Source: an uncultured Christensenella sp. (lineage in GTDB: Bacteria; Bacillota; Clostridia; Christensenellales; Borkfalkiaceae). Taken from it: a DNA stretch of 64,000 nucleotides. Below the pieces are notes generated by a model that did not search any database, was not told the origin of the DNA, and worked only from the letters and a program-made list of their open reading frames with translations. The translations under genes were made by a program, and so were the position numbers. Location of the stretch: contig CAJTYL010000004.1 of the NCBI GenBank assembly GCA_910583855.1, forward strand, positions 1-64,000, in the 5' to 3' direction. Position 1 is the first letter of the stretch; every line of letters begins with the position of its first letter. Below, in pieces: positions 47,753 to 56,263 of the stretch.

Positions 47753-48481
47753 ATGAGTTTCGGTAAACCTTATTCCGCATTGGGCGGTGCATTTGAATAC
47801 CTCAACGGTGACTGCGGCTATGACGAATGGTCGCAGTATTTAATTAAAAAACTTAAAAGTCTTGGCGCAGGACGTTGCGGAATAGATATAGGCTGCGGCA
47901 ACGGCTATTTCACGCGGGCGCTTATCCGCGCGGGGTACGACGTTAAGGGAATGGATATTTCCGAAGAGATGCTTTCTTTCGCCGTGGACATCGCGCGGCG
48001 CGAGGGCGTGCAGGCTGAATTTTTATACGGCGATATAACCAAACTGAAATTAAACGCGAAGACAGATTTTATTATTGCCGTGAACGATTGTCTGAACTAT
48101 GTTCCGCAGGATAAGCTTTACGTCGCTTTTTCAAAGGTTTATAAAAATCTTAAATGCGGCGGGGCGTTCATCTTCGATATAAGCTCGGAAGAAAAGCTTA
48201 AAAACGATTTGGGCAACAACCTCTTTGCGGACGACGGGGAGGATATTACCTTTCTTTGGTTCAACGCCTTGAAAGAGGACAGGGTAGAGATGGATATAAC
48301 CGTATTTACGCGCGGCGCGGACGGGAGGTATGCCCGCGCCGACGAGCGGCAGACGCAGTATATCCATACCGAAAAATCCGTAGTTTCCGCGCTCGAAGGC
48401 GTTGGCTTTGCGGTTGAAACCGAGGGGCACCTCGGCGGGGCGAAGGATAAGAGAATTAATTTTATTTGCAGAAAGCTATGA
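47753..48481 (+). CDS. Class I SAM-dependent methyltransferase
   Basis: 242 residues. The SAM-binding motif GIDIGCGNGYFTRALIRAGY is followed by MDISEEML, LYGDITKLKL and FIIAVNDCLNYVP. The long beta-rich insert in the C-terminal half suggests a small-molecule substrate, unidentified. Coupled to hslO by an ATGA overlap. Confidence 0.85.
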   Translation: MSFGKPYSALGGAFEYLNGDCGYDEWSQYLIKKLKSLGAGRCGIDIGCGNGYFTRALIRAGYDVKGMDISEEMLSFAVDIARREGVQAEFLYGDITKLKLNAKTDFIIAVNDCLNYVPQDKLYVAFSKVYKNLKCGGAFIFDISSEEKLKNDLGNNLFADDGEDITFLWFNALKEDRVEMDITVFTRGADGRYARADERQTQYIHTEKSVVSALEGVGFAVETEGHLGGAKDKRINFICRKL

Positions 48482-49305
48482 ATAAACTGTATAAATCCCT
48501 CGTTTACGGCTTGCAGGTATCGCTGTCCGTTTTAGACACTACCGAGCTTGTGAACGACGCAATCAAAACGCATAATCTGGACGAAACGTCCGCCGAGCTT
48601 TTAGGCGGCTTTCTGACGGCTTGCGCCTATATGGCTGGCTGTCTGAAATCGGATAGGGGTGCGGTTTCAATCACTGTCAAGTCGGGCGACGGCAGCGCAA
48701 CCGTAAGCGTTTCGGGCGATAAGGACGGGCATATCCGCGGCTACGTCGAGGGCGCGGAGCAGGGGATATGCGGCGGCGTGATGACCGTTATTAAAGAGGA
48801 CGGCTTTTTCCGTCCTTTCAACGGCGCGTGCGAGCTTAAATCGTCCTCCGTGTCCGAAAACCTTATGCAGTACTTCCATATGAGCGAGCAGATTGAGACT
48901 GCGGTTGCAATAGGCGTTAAAATGGATAAAGGCAGGTGCGTTGCCGCGGGCGGCGTAGTTATGCAGCTTTTGCCCCACACCTCGGAAGAGAATATGGATA
49001 AAGCCGAGAACGCCATGCAGAACTTCGTGAACGTTGCGGACGTAATAGAAGAGCTTGGCGCGGACGGCATTATGGAAAAATATTTTTCCGGAGAAACCGA
49101 AAAGAGCGGTGTTTATCTCTCGTTCCCCGAATATAAGTGCAATTGTTCGCGCAAAAAAATAGAGGGGGTTCTTATGCCCCTCGGCAAGACCGAGCTTCTT
49201 AAAATAGTCAAAGAGGAAGGATGCGTCAGCGTTCACTGCCATTACTGCAATACGGACTATAGATTTGACATTCACGATATTCTCGCATTATTCTGCGCGC
49301 GGTAA
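48478..49305 (+). CDS. hslO: Hsp33 redox-regulated chaperone
   Basis: 275 residues. KSLVYGLQVSLSVLDTTELV start, GFLTACAYMAGCLKSD, and the C-terminal redox zinc switch C-x-C ... C-x2-C (KCNCSRKKIE and CHYCNTDYRF). Oxidation of these Cys activates holdase function. The start overlaps the methyltransferase stop; the in-frame start at 48466 is rejected for lack of signals. Confidence 0.95.
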   Translation: MNKLYKSLVYGLQVSLSVLDTTELVNDAIKTHNLDETSAELLGGFLTACAYMAGCLKSDRGAVSITVKSGDGSATVSVSGDKDGHIRGYVEGAEQGICGGVMTVIKEDGFFRPFNGACELKSSSVSENLMQYFHMSEQIETAVAIGVKMDKGRCVAAGGVVMQLLPHTSEENMDKAENAMQNFVNVADVIEELGADGIMEKYFSGETEKSGVYLSFPEYKCNCSRKKIEGVLMPLGKTELLKIVKEEGCVSVHCHYCNTDYRFDIHDILALFCAR

Positions 49306-49352
49306 TTTCTTGATTTTTGCTCGCACTGCTAATTGTTTGGAATTTTTTATTT

Positions 49353-51005
49353 ATGAAAAAGGTTACGGGCATCGACCTTGGTAGCGACAGACTCATTTCG
49401 CTTGCGGCTGACCTCGTCGATAATCACAACTATATAGGCGCGTTGAAAATGCTCAACAAGAATGCGGATGCGAACGGTAACGACGACGATTCGCTGATGC
49501 TTTACGCTGAAATTTTCGACGATATGGGTCTGTACGAAAAATGCGTGAACGGTTGGTTCAGGTACATTGACGGGGCTGACTTTGCCGATTTGTCCGACTG
49601 TTACGAGGGGCTTGCGGTAAGCTATATGAATCTCGGCAACGAGCATTATGCCGCGTACTATTACAATAAGCTTCTCTCCGAAAGCGACGAGGTGGACGGG
49701 GAGATGCGCGAGGATATTTTGCGGGAATTTATTTCAAACGACGATAACCCGCTTAAATTTTCTTACCCGCCCCAATTAGAGGACTGTTCGGAATATATCA
49801 CAAGCGGAATTGCGCATATGAAAGCGGGCGAATACGACCAAGCCGTGGAAGAGTTTGAAAAGGTGGGCGAGGGGAACCCGAAGTATCTTGCCGCCCGCAA
49901 CTACGTAGCGATGTGCAAGATTATTTCGGACAAATGCGAGGAAGCAGAGCAGGAATGCCTTCAGGTCCTTGAAAAATATCCCGACGACGTACAGGCGTTG
50001 ACTACGCTTGCCGCCGTCAAAACGGAGGCGGGCAAGCGCGACGAGGCGCTGGGTTTAGCCAAAAAGCTTTTGCGCCTTGAGCTTACCGACCCCGAAAGTA
50101 TCTATAAAATTGCAACGGTCTGCTGTGAAAATAAACTGCACGAGGAAGCGTACGGGCTGTTTAAAAAGCTTACGGGAGAGCTGGAATACGATTTGAATAT
50201 TATGTACTTCAAAGCCGTTTCAGCGTTCAACAGCGGCAAGTACGAAGAGAGCTTTGCGGCGTTCGACGATTTATGTACGATCTACCCCGAAGCCGTTTGC
50301 GCGCGCTACTGCTACCGTCAGGCTCGGGCGATGAAGGATAGCGGAGAGATCACGGAGTTAAACTATTTCTACCGTTTGCCTGACGAAGTCAGGGAATCGT
50401 CTTTGAAGGTGTTAGCGGCGTATGTACGCCTTTCAAATACGGCTGCACGGAAACTTGCCGGTGAGGTGGACCTGTCGGGGTGCGTCAGGTGGTGTTTTGA
50501 CGAAATCGAGGGCTACGGCGGAAGCGAGTTGCAACTTCTTGCCGCTCAGGTAGCGGTTAAGGCGGGGCTGGACGAAATAGTGAGAGACTTTCTTTTGGAC
50601 GCTTTTGCGGACGACAGAATAAAGCTGGACGTCCTTACTTCCCTTGCGGAGCGCAACGAGTTTAACTGTTTCGGCGTGGTAATCTGTCACATTTATAAGA
50701 GAATAACTACCTCTGCGCTTGGTTTGGGACGAACGAAAAAAAAGTTTTTCGTGCAGGCGTACGCAAGATTAATTGCGCATTTTTCTGTTCTCGACGACGA
50801 GAACGGCGCGATTTTTGCGGAAGCCGCCGAAAAATTGTACGCAAAGCTTGCGCAAGAAGGTAGGCTTGAATGCGTGAAGAACGCCGAAGTTCTTGCGGCG
50901 GCAATCTACCGCGTTTCGGGCGTTAACGCAGCAGGCATCGAAGGGGATAAAATTTATTCCTTTTTCGAGGTCGGCGAAGACGAAATTAATAAATTAATAA
51001 ACTGA
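49353..51005 (+). CDS. TPR-repeat protein
   Basis: 550 residues from ATG 49353. Repeated helical pairs of the TPR type run through most of the chain, e.g. LMLYAEIFDDMGLYEKCVNG, AHMKAGEYDQAVEEFEKVGE, LTTLAAVKTEAGKRDEALGL and YFKAVSAFNSGKYEESFAAF. No signal peptide or catalytic domain, so probably a cytoplasmic scaffold. The next gene (helical-repeat protein) begins 18 nt downstream and may be a partner. Confidence 0.75.
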   Translation: MKKVTGIDLGSDRLISLAADLVDNHNYIGALKMLNKNADANGNDDDSLMLYAEIFDDMGLYEKCVNGWFRYIDGADFADLSDCYEGLAVSYMNLGNEHYAAYYYNKLLSESDEVDGEMREDILREFISNDDNPLKFSYPPQLEDCSEYITSGIAHMKAGEYDQAVEEFEKVGEGNPKYLAARNYVAMCKIISDKCEEAEQECLQVLEKYPDDVQALTTLAAVKTEAGKRDEALGLAKKLLRLELTDPESIYKIATVCCENKLHEEAYGLFKKLTGELEYDLNIMYFKAVSAFNSGKYEESFAAFDDLCTIYPEAVCARYCYRQARAMKDSGEITELNYFYRLPDEVRESSLKVLAAYVRLSNTAARKLAGEVDLSGCVRWCFDEIEGYGGSELQLLAAQVAVKAGLDEIVRDFLLDAFADDRIKLDVLTSLAERNEFNCFGVVICHIYKRITTSALGLGRTKKKFFVQAYARLIAHFSVLDDENGAIFAEAAEKLYAKLAQEGRLECVKNAEVLAAAIYRVSGVNAAGIEGDKIYSFFEVGEDEINKLIN

Positions 51006-51023
51006 TTTAAACGGGGCGGGATT

Positions 51024-51818
51024 ATGAAGTTATATGATTTTGACGGAATGTTCGACGAAAAGCTTTCGGAATATATTTCAAAAAACGCGTCCAAATATAA
51101 GGAAAACGAGTGGGAGGATATTATTCCTAAACTCTATCAAAAGTTCGGCGATACGCCCATAAAGTCGCTCGGCAAGACCCCGCGCGAATATTACGGGGAA
51201 ATGCCGGATGGCGAGCTTATAAAGTGTTTGAAACTGCACTTGAAGAACGGCGTGCCCGTATCCGAATTTTTATGTTCCGCGATAGAGGAAAGGCAGATGA
51301 CGAAGGAGCTCCTACCCCTTCTTGACGGAACGCGGGACGAGACCGAGTACGCAATGAACCTTTTGGGCGCAGATCCAGCGGCAACGGGCAAGTATATGCA
51401 GATGCTGATAGAGTGCGAAGACGAGGATATGAAGAACCGTTGCGTCGACTTTATAAAGGAGAACGCGGACGCCGTTTTGGACGCCGTAAAGGAGAACTAT
51501 AAAAATGGTTTGGAGCGGGAGTATATGCTTGAAATTATGTCCCGCATAACCGTACGCGACGAAGGCGTGTTCGATGTGCTTATTAAGGAATTCCGTTCCG
51601 ACCCCGACAATGTGCCTATGCACGCAAGCTATCTTGCCGCTTACGGCGACGGGCGCGCCCTTAAATACCTTTTGGATAAGATTGACGAGGACGGAATAAC
51701 CTTCGTCGAGTATCAGGAGTTGAAGTTCGCAATCGAGGCGTTGGGGGGAGAATACACGAAGGAGCGCGACTTCTCCGACGACCCTTACTTCAAGCTGATT
51801 ATGCCGCATAAAAATTAA
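51024..51818 (+). CDS. HEAT-like helical-repeat protein, unknown
   Basis: 264 residues, acidic and all-helical by composition. DEKLSEYISKNASKYKENEW, MQMLIECEDEDMKNRCVDFI, YMLEIMSRITVRDEGVFDVL and LAAYGDGRALKYLLDKIDED look like HEAT-type repeats. A GGGGCGGG site precedes the ATG. Follows the TPR gene in one operon, ended by the hairpin at 51830. Function unknown. Confidence 0.65.
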   Translation: MKLYDFDGMFDEKLSEYISKNASKYKENEWEDIIPKLYQKFGDTPIKSLGKTPREYYGEMPDGELIKCLKLHLKNGVPVSEFLCSAIEERQMTKELLPLLDGTRDETEYAMNLLGADPAATGKYMQMLIECEDEDMKNRCVDFIKENADAVLDAVKENYKNGLEREYMLEIMSRITVRDEGVFDVLIKEFRSDPDNVPMHASYLAAYGDGRALKYLLDKIDEDGITFVEYQELKFAIEALGGEYTKERDFSDDPYFKLIMPHKN

Positions 51819-51829
51819 CAGTATTAAAA

Positions 51830-51869
51830 CCTCTGCGTTTGGCAAAAACAAATGCGGAGGTATTTTTTT
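51830..51869 (+). terminator. Terminator hairpin that contains the next gene's ribosome binding site
   Basis: 12-bp stem (CCTCTGCGTTTG 51830-51841 / CAAATGCGGAGG 51849-51860, two G-U pairs), then T7 ending at the ATG 51870. The 3' arm holds GGAGG, the Shine-Dalgarno of the small coat-like gene. Confidence 0.7.
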
Positions 51870-52058
51870 ATGCAAGAACTAACGGCAAAGGAACTTCAAC
51901 TTATTTCCGACGCGTTGACGGCGGAAGGGCTTATCTGCAAAAAGGCGAGGGCGTATTCCAAGACTCTTACGGACGTCGAGCTTGCGGACTGTATGACAAA
52001 GATAGCGGACGACCACGAGGTGCGCTATAATGCGCTTTTGAAGATTATAGGAGGTTAA
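51870..52058 (+). CDS. Small CotF-like spore coat protein
   Basis: 62 residues, all helical: LTAKELQLISDALTAEGLIC, KKARAYSKTLTDVELADCMT, KIADDHEVRYNALLKIIGG. The pattern of two helices with a D/E-x-x-x-x-x-H spacing is like half of a CotF/ferritin-like coat protein. It precedes a second CotF-like gene. ATG 51870 is set by GGAGG, which is buried in a terminator-like stem, so translation may depend on that structure opening. Confidence 0.6.
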   Translation: MQELTAKELQLISDALTAEGLICKKARAYSKTLTDVELADCMTKIADDHEVRYNALLKIIGG

Positions 52059-52059
52059 A

Positions 52060-52200
52060 CCTTATGTAAGCTGCGCAATACGACGTTGAACTTGCGTTTT
52101 TCCTAAGTAAGGCTAACGCCTTCGGTACGACGTTTACGCCCATGTAAACTCCTGTCGGAAAAGTCGCGTTCGCCTTGTCTTGCTTGCTTCTTAAAGGCGT
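52060..52200 (+). repeat. Intergenic repeat family A, copy A7
   Basis: Follows the stop codon by 1 nt. TATGTAAGCTGCGCAATACG, GTTGAACTTGCGTTTTTCC, GTAAACTCCTGTCGG and GCCTTGTCTTGCTTGCTTCT match copies A3 and A1. Its ends are diverged. Confidence 0.7.
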
Positions 52201-52226
52201 AGATTTTTATTGAAAAGGAGATTAAA

Positions 52227-52523
52227 ATGAAACTTACCAAAAGTGACGTAACCTTGAACGAAAGAGATTCCTTACAGGATATTTTAGAGAGCGAAAAACA
52301 GCTTATGGGGCTTTACGCTACCGCGCTTTTCGAGGGTAGCACAAAAGCCGTAAGAAAAAACTTTTCCACCAATTTAATGGGCGTTGCGGAGAACCAGTTC
52401 CTCGTTTTCACGCAGATGAGCACGCGCGGCTATTACGAGCCCAAGCCCGCGAACAAGACGATGATAGACGAAGCGACAAGCGCTTTTAAAAAGCAAAAAA
52501 ACAGTTTGAAAGCAAACTGCTAA
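52227..52523 (+). CDS. CotF-like spore coat protein
   Basis: 98 residues resembling the CotF family: LNERDSLQDILESEKQLMGL, TNLMGVAENQFLVFTQMSTR and the end GYYEPKPANKTMIDEA. Ferritin-like helices in a spore coat protein. AAAAGGAG precedes the ATG. It pairs with the small coat-like gene upstream, separated by repeat A7. Confidence 0.78.
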   Translation: MKLTKSDVTLNERDSLQDILESEKQLMGLYATALFEGSTKAVRKNFSTNLMGVAENQFLVFTQMSTRGYYEPKPANKTMIDEATSAFKKQKNSLKANC

Positions 52524-52572
52524 ACGTTCCGCGTAATCTTAATTTTTAGCGGAGCGTCCGATTTCAAACGTC

Positions 52573-52605
52573 AGCCCGCCGCGCAAAAATGCGCGGCGGG
52601 CTTTT
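52573..52605 (+). terminator. Terminator of the coat gene
   Basis: AGCCCGCCGCGC / GCGCGGCGGGCT stem with AAAAAT loop, then TTT. Confidence 0.85.
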
Positions 52606-52664
52606 ACCGAAAAATTTTTGTATGCTTTTGCGGCGACGGATAAACGGATAGTTTTTAACGTTTT

Positions 52665-52694
52665 AAAGCGGGGTTTTTACAAGCCCCGCTTTTT
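52665..52694 (+). terminator. Second hairpin upstream of spoVT
   Basis: AAAGCGGGG / CCCCGCTTT stem, followed by a T run. No gene lies between it and the previous terminator, so it may end a short unannotated RNA or act as back-up. Confidence 0.55.
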
Positions 52695-52755
52695 GTTTTG
52701 GGCTTCCGGTATTTTTTTCTTTTATTGTCACAATCTAATTGCACGAGGAGAAATT

Positions 52756-53301
52756 ATGAAAGCTACAGGAATTGTAAGAAGAATAGACGAGCTCGGCAGA
52801 GTGGTTATACCCAAGGAAATACGCAGTACGCTTCGTTTGAAGTCGGGCGACCCGCTGGAAATATTTACAGACAGAGACGAGCTTATGTTAAAGAAGTATT
52901 CGCCGATAGCGTCGCTTGAAAAATTTTCCGAAGGCACGGCAAAGTCTTTATCCGACTTGTCGGGGCATATCGCGGTTATCTGCGATACGGACGGCGTTCT
53001 GCACGCTTCGGGGCGCGGTCAGCGCGAGTTTGACGGCAAGAATCTTTCCAATAATATGGAAAAAATTATGCGCGAAAGAAAGAGCTATATCGCAAGCTCC
53101 GCCGAGGGCGGCGACGTAGTGCCCATTTGCGCGGGACAGCAAAGCGAAGTCACCGCACAGGTGATAGTACCAATTGTTTGCAACGGCGACTGTCTTGGCG
53201 CGGTTGCGCTCGTTTCCTGCGAACGCGGCGCGAAAATCGAGCCGGCAGCGTGTAAGCTGGCACAGTTGTCCGCCAATATACTTGCTGGACAATTTGAGTA
53301 G
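52756..53301 (+). CDS. spoVT: Stage V sporulation protein T
   Basis: 181 residues. The N-terminal AbrB-type swapped-hairpin DNA-binding domain (ATGIVRRIDELGRVVIPKEI) and a C-terminal GAF-like domain match SpoVT, the forespore regulator that tunes the sigma-G regulon. GAGGAG precedes ATG 52756. A sequence resembling a sigma-G -10 (CAATCTA near 52731) precedes it, weakly. Followed by spoVB, mazG and dusB, as in Bacillus spoVT-yabM-yabN. Confidence 0.95.
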   Translation: MKATGIVRRIDELGRVVIPKEIRSTLRLKSGDPLEIFTDRDELMLKKYSPIASLEKFSEGTAKSLSDLSGHIAVICDTDGVLHASGRGQREFDGKNLSNNMEKIMRERKSYIASSAEGGDVVPICAGQQSEVTAQVIVPIVCNGDCLGAVALVSCERGAKIEPAACKLAQLSANILAGQFE

Positions 53302-53490
53302 GGTTCACAAATATTTTGCGATATTCTGCGCGCAAAACACTTCGTGATTCTTAGCGGCTCTGCCGCTTTTTGCGCGATTTTTAAGGACACACAAGTGTAT
53401 AATCGCGCAGACTTACACTGCTGAGGTCGTATAGCGACAAATTGGGTGCGCTGGCGCAAAAGTGTGGTTTTGCTTGCGCCGTTAGTTATT
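53302..53490 (+). repeat. Intergenic repeat family D, long copy D4
   Basis: Starts directly after the spoVT stop: GTTCACAAATATTTTGCG, TTCTGCGCGCAAAACACTTC, CGTGATTCTTAGCGGC; ends ACAAATTGGGTGCGCTGGCG, CAAAAGTGTGGTTTTGC, TTGCGCCGTTAGTTATTT. It joins features of D5 (first half) and D1/D3 (second half), so it is probably the full-length form. Confidence 0.6.
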
Positions 53491-53508
53491 TAAAACAGGA
53501 AATTCAGT

Positions 53509-54909
53509 GTGGGAAAAACGGTAAAAAAGCGCGGCGGCGGGCAGTCGTTTCTTGCTGGCGCTGCGATAATTTCTATAGGCGGTTTCGTTTCCAAAATTCT
53601 CGGAGCGATATACCGCATACCCCTCACCAACATTTTAGGGGGCGAGGGAATGGGGATATACCAAATGGTGTATCCTCTTTACTGCATACTTTTAACCGTA
53701 TCGGCTTCGGGCATACCCACGGGCATCTCCCGCCTTATTTCGTCGGGTAAGGGGTACGGCGCGGAAAAGCAGGCGTTCCGCCTTTACAGCGCGGTAGGGC
53801 TTATCGGTACCTGCATTATGTTCATTCTGTCCGACCCGCTTGCAACCGTACAGGGCGAGCCCGCGATTTCGCTGTGCTGTAAGCTTCTGTGCCCGTCCGT
53901 GTTCTTTGTGTCCCTTTTATCCGTCGTGCGCGGGTATTTTCAGGGGCGGGGGAATATGCTGCCCACGGCTACGACGGAAATTTTAGAACAGGTGATAAAA
54001 GTCGCTTTCGGCGTTGCGCTTTCCTATCTTTTCAGAGATAATTTAGCTCTTGCCGTGGCGTCGACGCTTTTAGCGGTTACCGTAAGCGAAATTTTATCGA
54101 CGGGGATAGCCGCAATCTGGTACTGCAACGGGCGGGGTAGAAAACCCCTGTACGCCCTGCCGTCCGTGCCCGTGAAAAACATTTTGCATTATACCGTGCC
54201 CTTGACGCTTACGGCAATAGCCCTGCCCGTTTCCCAGCTTTTGGAGAGTATCGTCGCAGTGCGCCTTTTAAGGGGGATGACGGAGAACGCGACCTCTCTT
54301 TACGGCATATTTTCAGGCTGTGCGATAACCATTATAAATCTGCCCGTTTCGGTGTGTTACGGGCTTGCCGCGTCGAGCATACCGCAGATTTCGCCCCTTG
54401 CGGAAAAGGGGGATATAGCGGGAGCGAAAAAGAAGGCGTACAAGTCCGTATTGATAACGCTTGCCGTGTCTTTGCCCGCGGCTGTGGGGCTATATCTCTT
54501 GGCTCCGCTGGCAACTAAGCTTATCTTCGGTTCGCTGCAAGGCGAAGAGAAAACGCTTTTGATAGGCTTGATTAGAATACTTGCCGTGTCGTCCGTAACG
54601 CAAAGCTTAGTGCAGACTTCTTCGGCTTGCCTTACCGCTTTGGGACATCCCATAAAGAGTACGGTAACGCAGTGGACTACCGCTATTTTAAGGGTCGGGC
54701 TCACCGCGGTTTTAATAAGTTTCACTTCACTTTCGATTGCGGGCGCGGCGTGGGCGGCAAACTGTGCGAATTTCCTTGCCACTTTAATGAATTTCTGTTA
54801 TATTATTAGAGTAAAAAACGGCAAAAAAGGAAATAACAATGAAGATAACTCTGATAGGCTTGGGGATTTGCAAAGGCGACGTAACGCTGAGAGCAAAGGA
54901 GGCGCTTGA
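53509..54909 (+). CDS. spoVB: SpoVB / PST-family polysaccharide flippase
   Basis: 466 residues with about 13-14 membrane helices of the MOP superfamily: SFLAGAAIISIGGFVSKILG start, YRIPLTNILGGEGMGIYQM, RGYFQGRGNMLPTATTEILE. SpoVB-type proteins flip lipid-linked peptidoglycan precursors for spore cortex. GTG start with CAGGAAA. The last 71 nt overlap mazG. Confidence 0.88.
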   Translation: MGKTVKKRGGGQSFLAGAAIISIGGFVSKILGAIYRIPLTNILGGEGMGIYQMVYPLYCILLTVSASGIPTGISRLISSGKGYGAEKQAFRLYSAVGLIGTCIMFILSDPLATVQGEPAISLCCKLLCPSVFFVSLLSVVRGYFQGRGNMLPTATTEILEQVIKVAFGVALSYLFRDNLALAVASTLLAVTVSEILSTGIAAIWYCNGRGRKPLYALPSVPVKNILHYTVPLTLTAIALPVSQLLESIVAVRLLRGMTENATSLYGIFSGCAITIINLPVSVCYGLAASSIPQISPLAEKGDIAGAKKKAYKSVLITLAVSLPAAVGLYLLAPLATKLIFGSLQGEEKTLLIGLIRILAVSSVTQSLVQTSSACLTALGHPIKSTVTQWTTAILRVGLTAVLISFTSLSIAGAAWAANCANFLATLMNFCYIIRVKNGKKGNNNEDNSDRLGDLQRRRNAESKGGA

Positions 54910-56263
54910 CAATGCAACCGAAATTCTTGTGCGAACGGCTGACGCGGAAAGTTTTGGCAGCTTGGCTGGGTACGAAGTACGCACGCTCGACGAAATCTAC
55001 GAAAGCAGTAGAAACTTCGACTCCCTCAATAGAAACTTAGCCTCGGCGGTTCTGGAAGCGGCAAAAAAAAGCGACGTCTGCTATTGCGTGGACGGCGCCG
55101 TCTGCGAGGACGAAGCTTGCAAAATCATTTTAAAAAAGCATAGGGATTGCGAGGTACTGGAAAGCGTTTCCAAAGCTTCGCACGCGTACAATACCTCACG
55201 CCTTACGGGCAGTGAGGTTACTTGCGTTTCGGCGTATTCGGTTGAAAATTTAAAGAGCTGCCGCGCCGCCGCCGTCTACGATATCGACTGCGAATATATC
55301 GCTGGAATGGTAAAAGAAAAGCTTTCCTACGTTTTCGGCGAGGAAACCGATTGTTGTTTTTTGCGCGGGGAGAGCGTTAAAAAGATTAAAATATACGAGA
55401 TTGACAGGCAAAAGCATTACGACGGCGCGTGCGCGGTATGCGTGCAGGAAGGAGATTTCCTTAAAAAAGAGCGTTACGATTTCGCAGATTTGGAGCAAAT
55501 GATTAAGCTTCTGCGCGCCCCCGACGGCTGCCCGTGGGACAGGGCGCAGACCTCCGAAAGCATAAAAGGCAATATGATTGAGGAGGCTTACGAGCTGGTT
55601 GATGCAATCGAGCGCGGCGACGCGGACGGAATGGAAGAGGAGACGGGCGACGTGTTGTTGCAGGCGGCTTTTCATTCTGTGATGTCCGAAGAAAAGGGCG
55701 AATACACGGGCGGGGACGCGCTGACGCGGCTCGTGAAGAAACTTATATTCCGTCATTCGCACATATTCGGCGGCGACAAGGCGGCGTCCGCAACCGATGC
55801 GCTCAGTGTGTGGGACAAGAACAAGCGCGTTGAAAAAGGTCAGACGACGTATTCCGATACGGTGCTGGCAGTGCCCAAAAATATGCCCGCATGTATGCGT
55901 GCGCAAAAGGTGGGTAAGCGTTCGGCTAAGTGCGGAATGGACTTTCTTTCGCCCGTGTCGGCTTCCGAAAAGCTGTCGGAAGAGGTCGGCGAACTGCTCG
56001 ACGCTTGTATTGGCGGCGATAAGGAAGCAATTTTCGACGAGGCGGGCGACGTTCTGCTGTCGGCTGTAAACGTGTGCCGGCTTGCGGGCGTGGACTGCGA
56101 GCTTGCGCTTCACGCTGCGGTGGAAAAGTTCACAAAGCGGTTTGTGGAGTTTGAAAAGTTGGCGCAAGAGAAAGGCGAAAAAATAGAGGAGTTGGACCCC
56201 TCCCGTTGGGATTATTATTGGGCGCTTGCGAAAGATGCGGTTAAAAGAAATCAGGATAGGTAA
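54839..56263 (+). CDS. mazG: MazG-family nucleotide pyrophosphohydrolase with methylase-like N-terminus (YabN)
   Basis: 474 residues. An N-terminal tetrapyrrole-methylase-like domain (MKITLIGLGICKGDVTLRA, residues 1-210) is weak in SAM motifs. Two MazG domains follow: LRAPDGCPWDRAQTSESIKG with EEAYELVDAIE and EEETGDVLLQAAFHSVM, then EEVGELLDACIGGDKEAIFD with EAGDVLLSAVN. This is the YabN fusion that hydrolyses aberrant NTPs. AAGGAAA precedes the ATG inside spoVB, supporting the long overlap. Confidence 0.92.
   Translation: MKITLIGLGICKGDVTLRAKEALDNATEILVRTADAESFGSLAGYEVRTLDEIYESSRNFDSLNRNLASAVLEAAKKSDVCYCVDGAVCEDEACKIILKKHRDCEVLESVSKASHAYNTSRLTGSEVTCVSAYSVENLKSCRAAAVYDIDCEYIAGMVKEKLSYVFGEETDCCFLRGESVKKIKIYEIDRQKHYDGACAVCVQEGDFLKKERYDFADLEQMIKLLRAPDGCPWDRAQTSESIKGNMIEEAYELVDAIERGDADGMEEETGDVLLQAAFHSVMSEEKGEYTGGDALTRLVKKLIFRHSHIFGGDKAASATDALSVWDKNKRVEKGQTTYSDTVLAVPKNMPACMRAQKVGKRSAKCGMDFLSPVSASEKLSEEVGELLDACIGGDKEAIFDEAGDVLLSAVNVCRLAGVDCELALHAAVEKFTKRFVEFEKLAQEKGEKIEELDPSRWDYYWALAKDAVKRNQDR

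Noticed and set aside
52618..52755. 46-residue N-terminal extension of SpoVT
   Set aside because: It crosses the hairpin at 52665-52694 and lacks a ribosome binding site; ATG 52756 has GAGGAG and starts the conserved AbrB domain.
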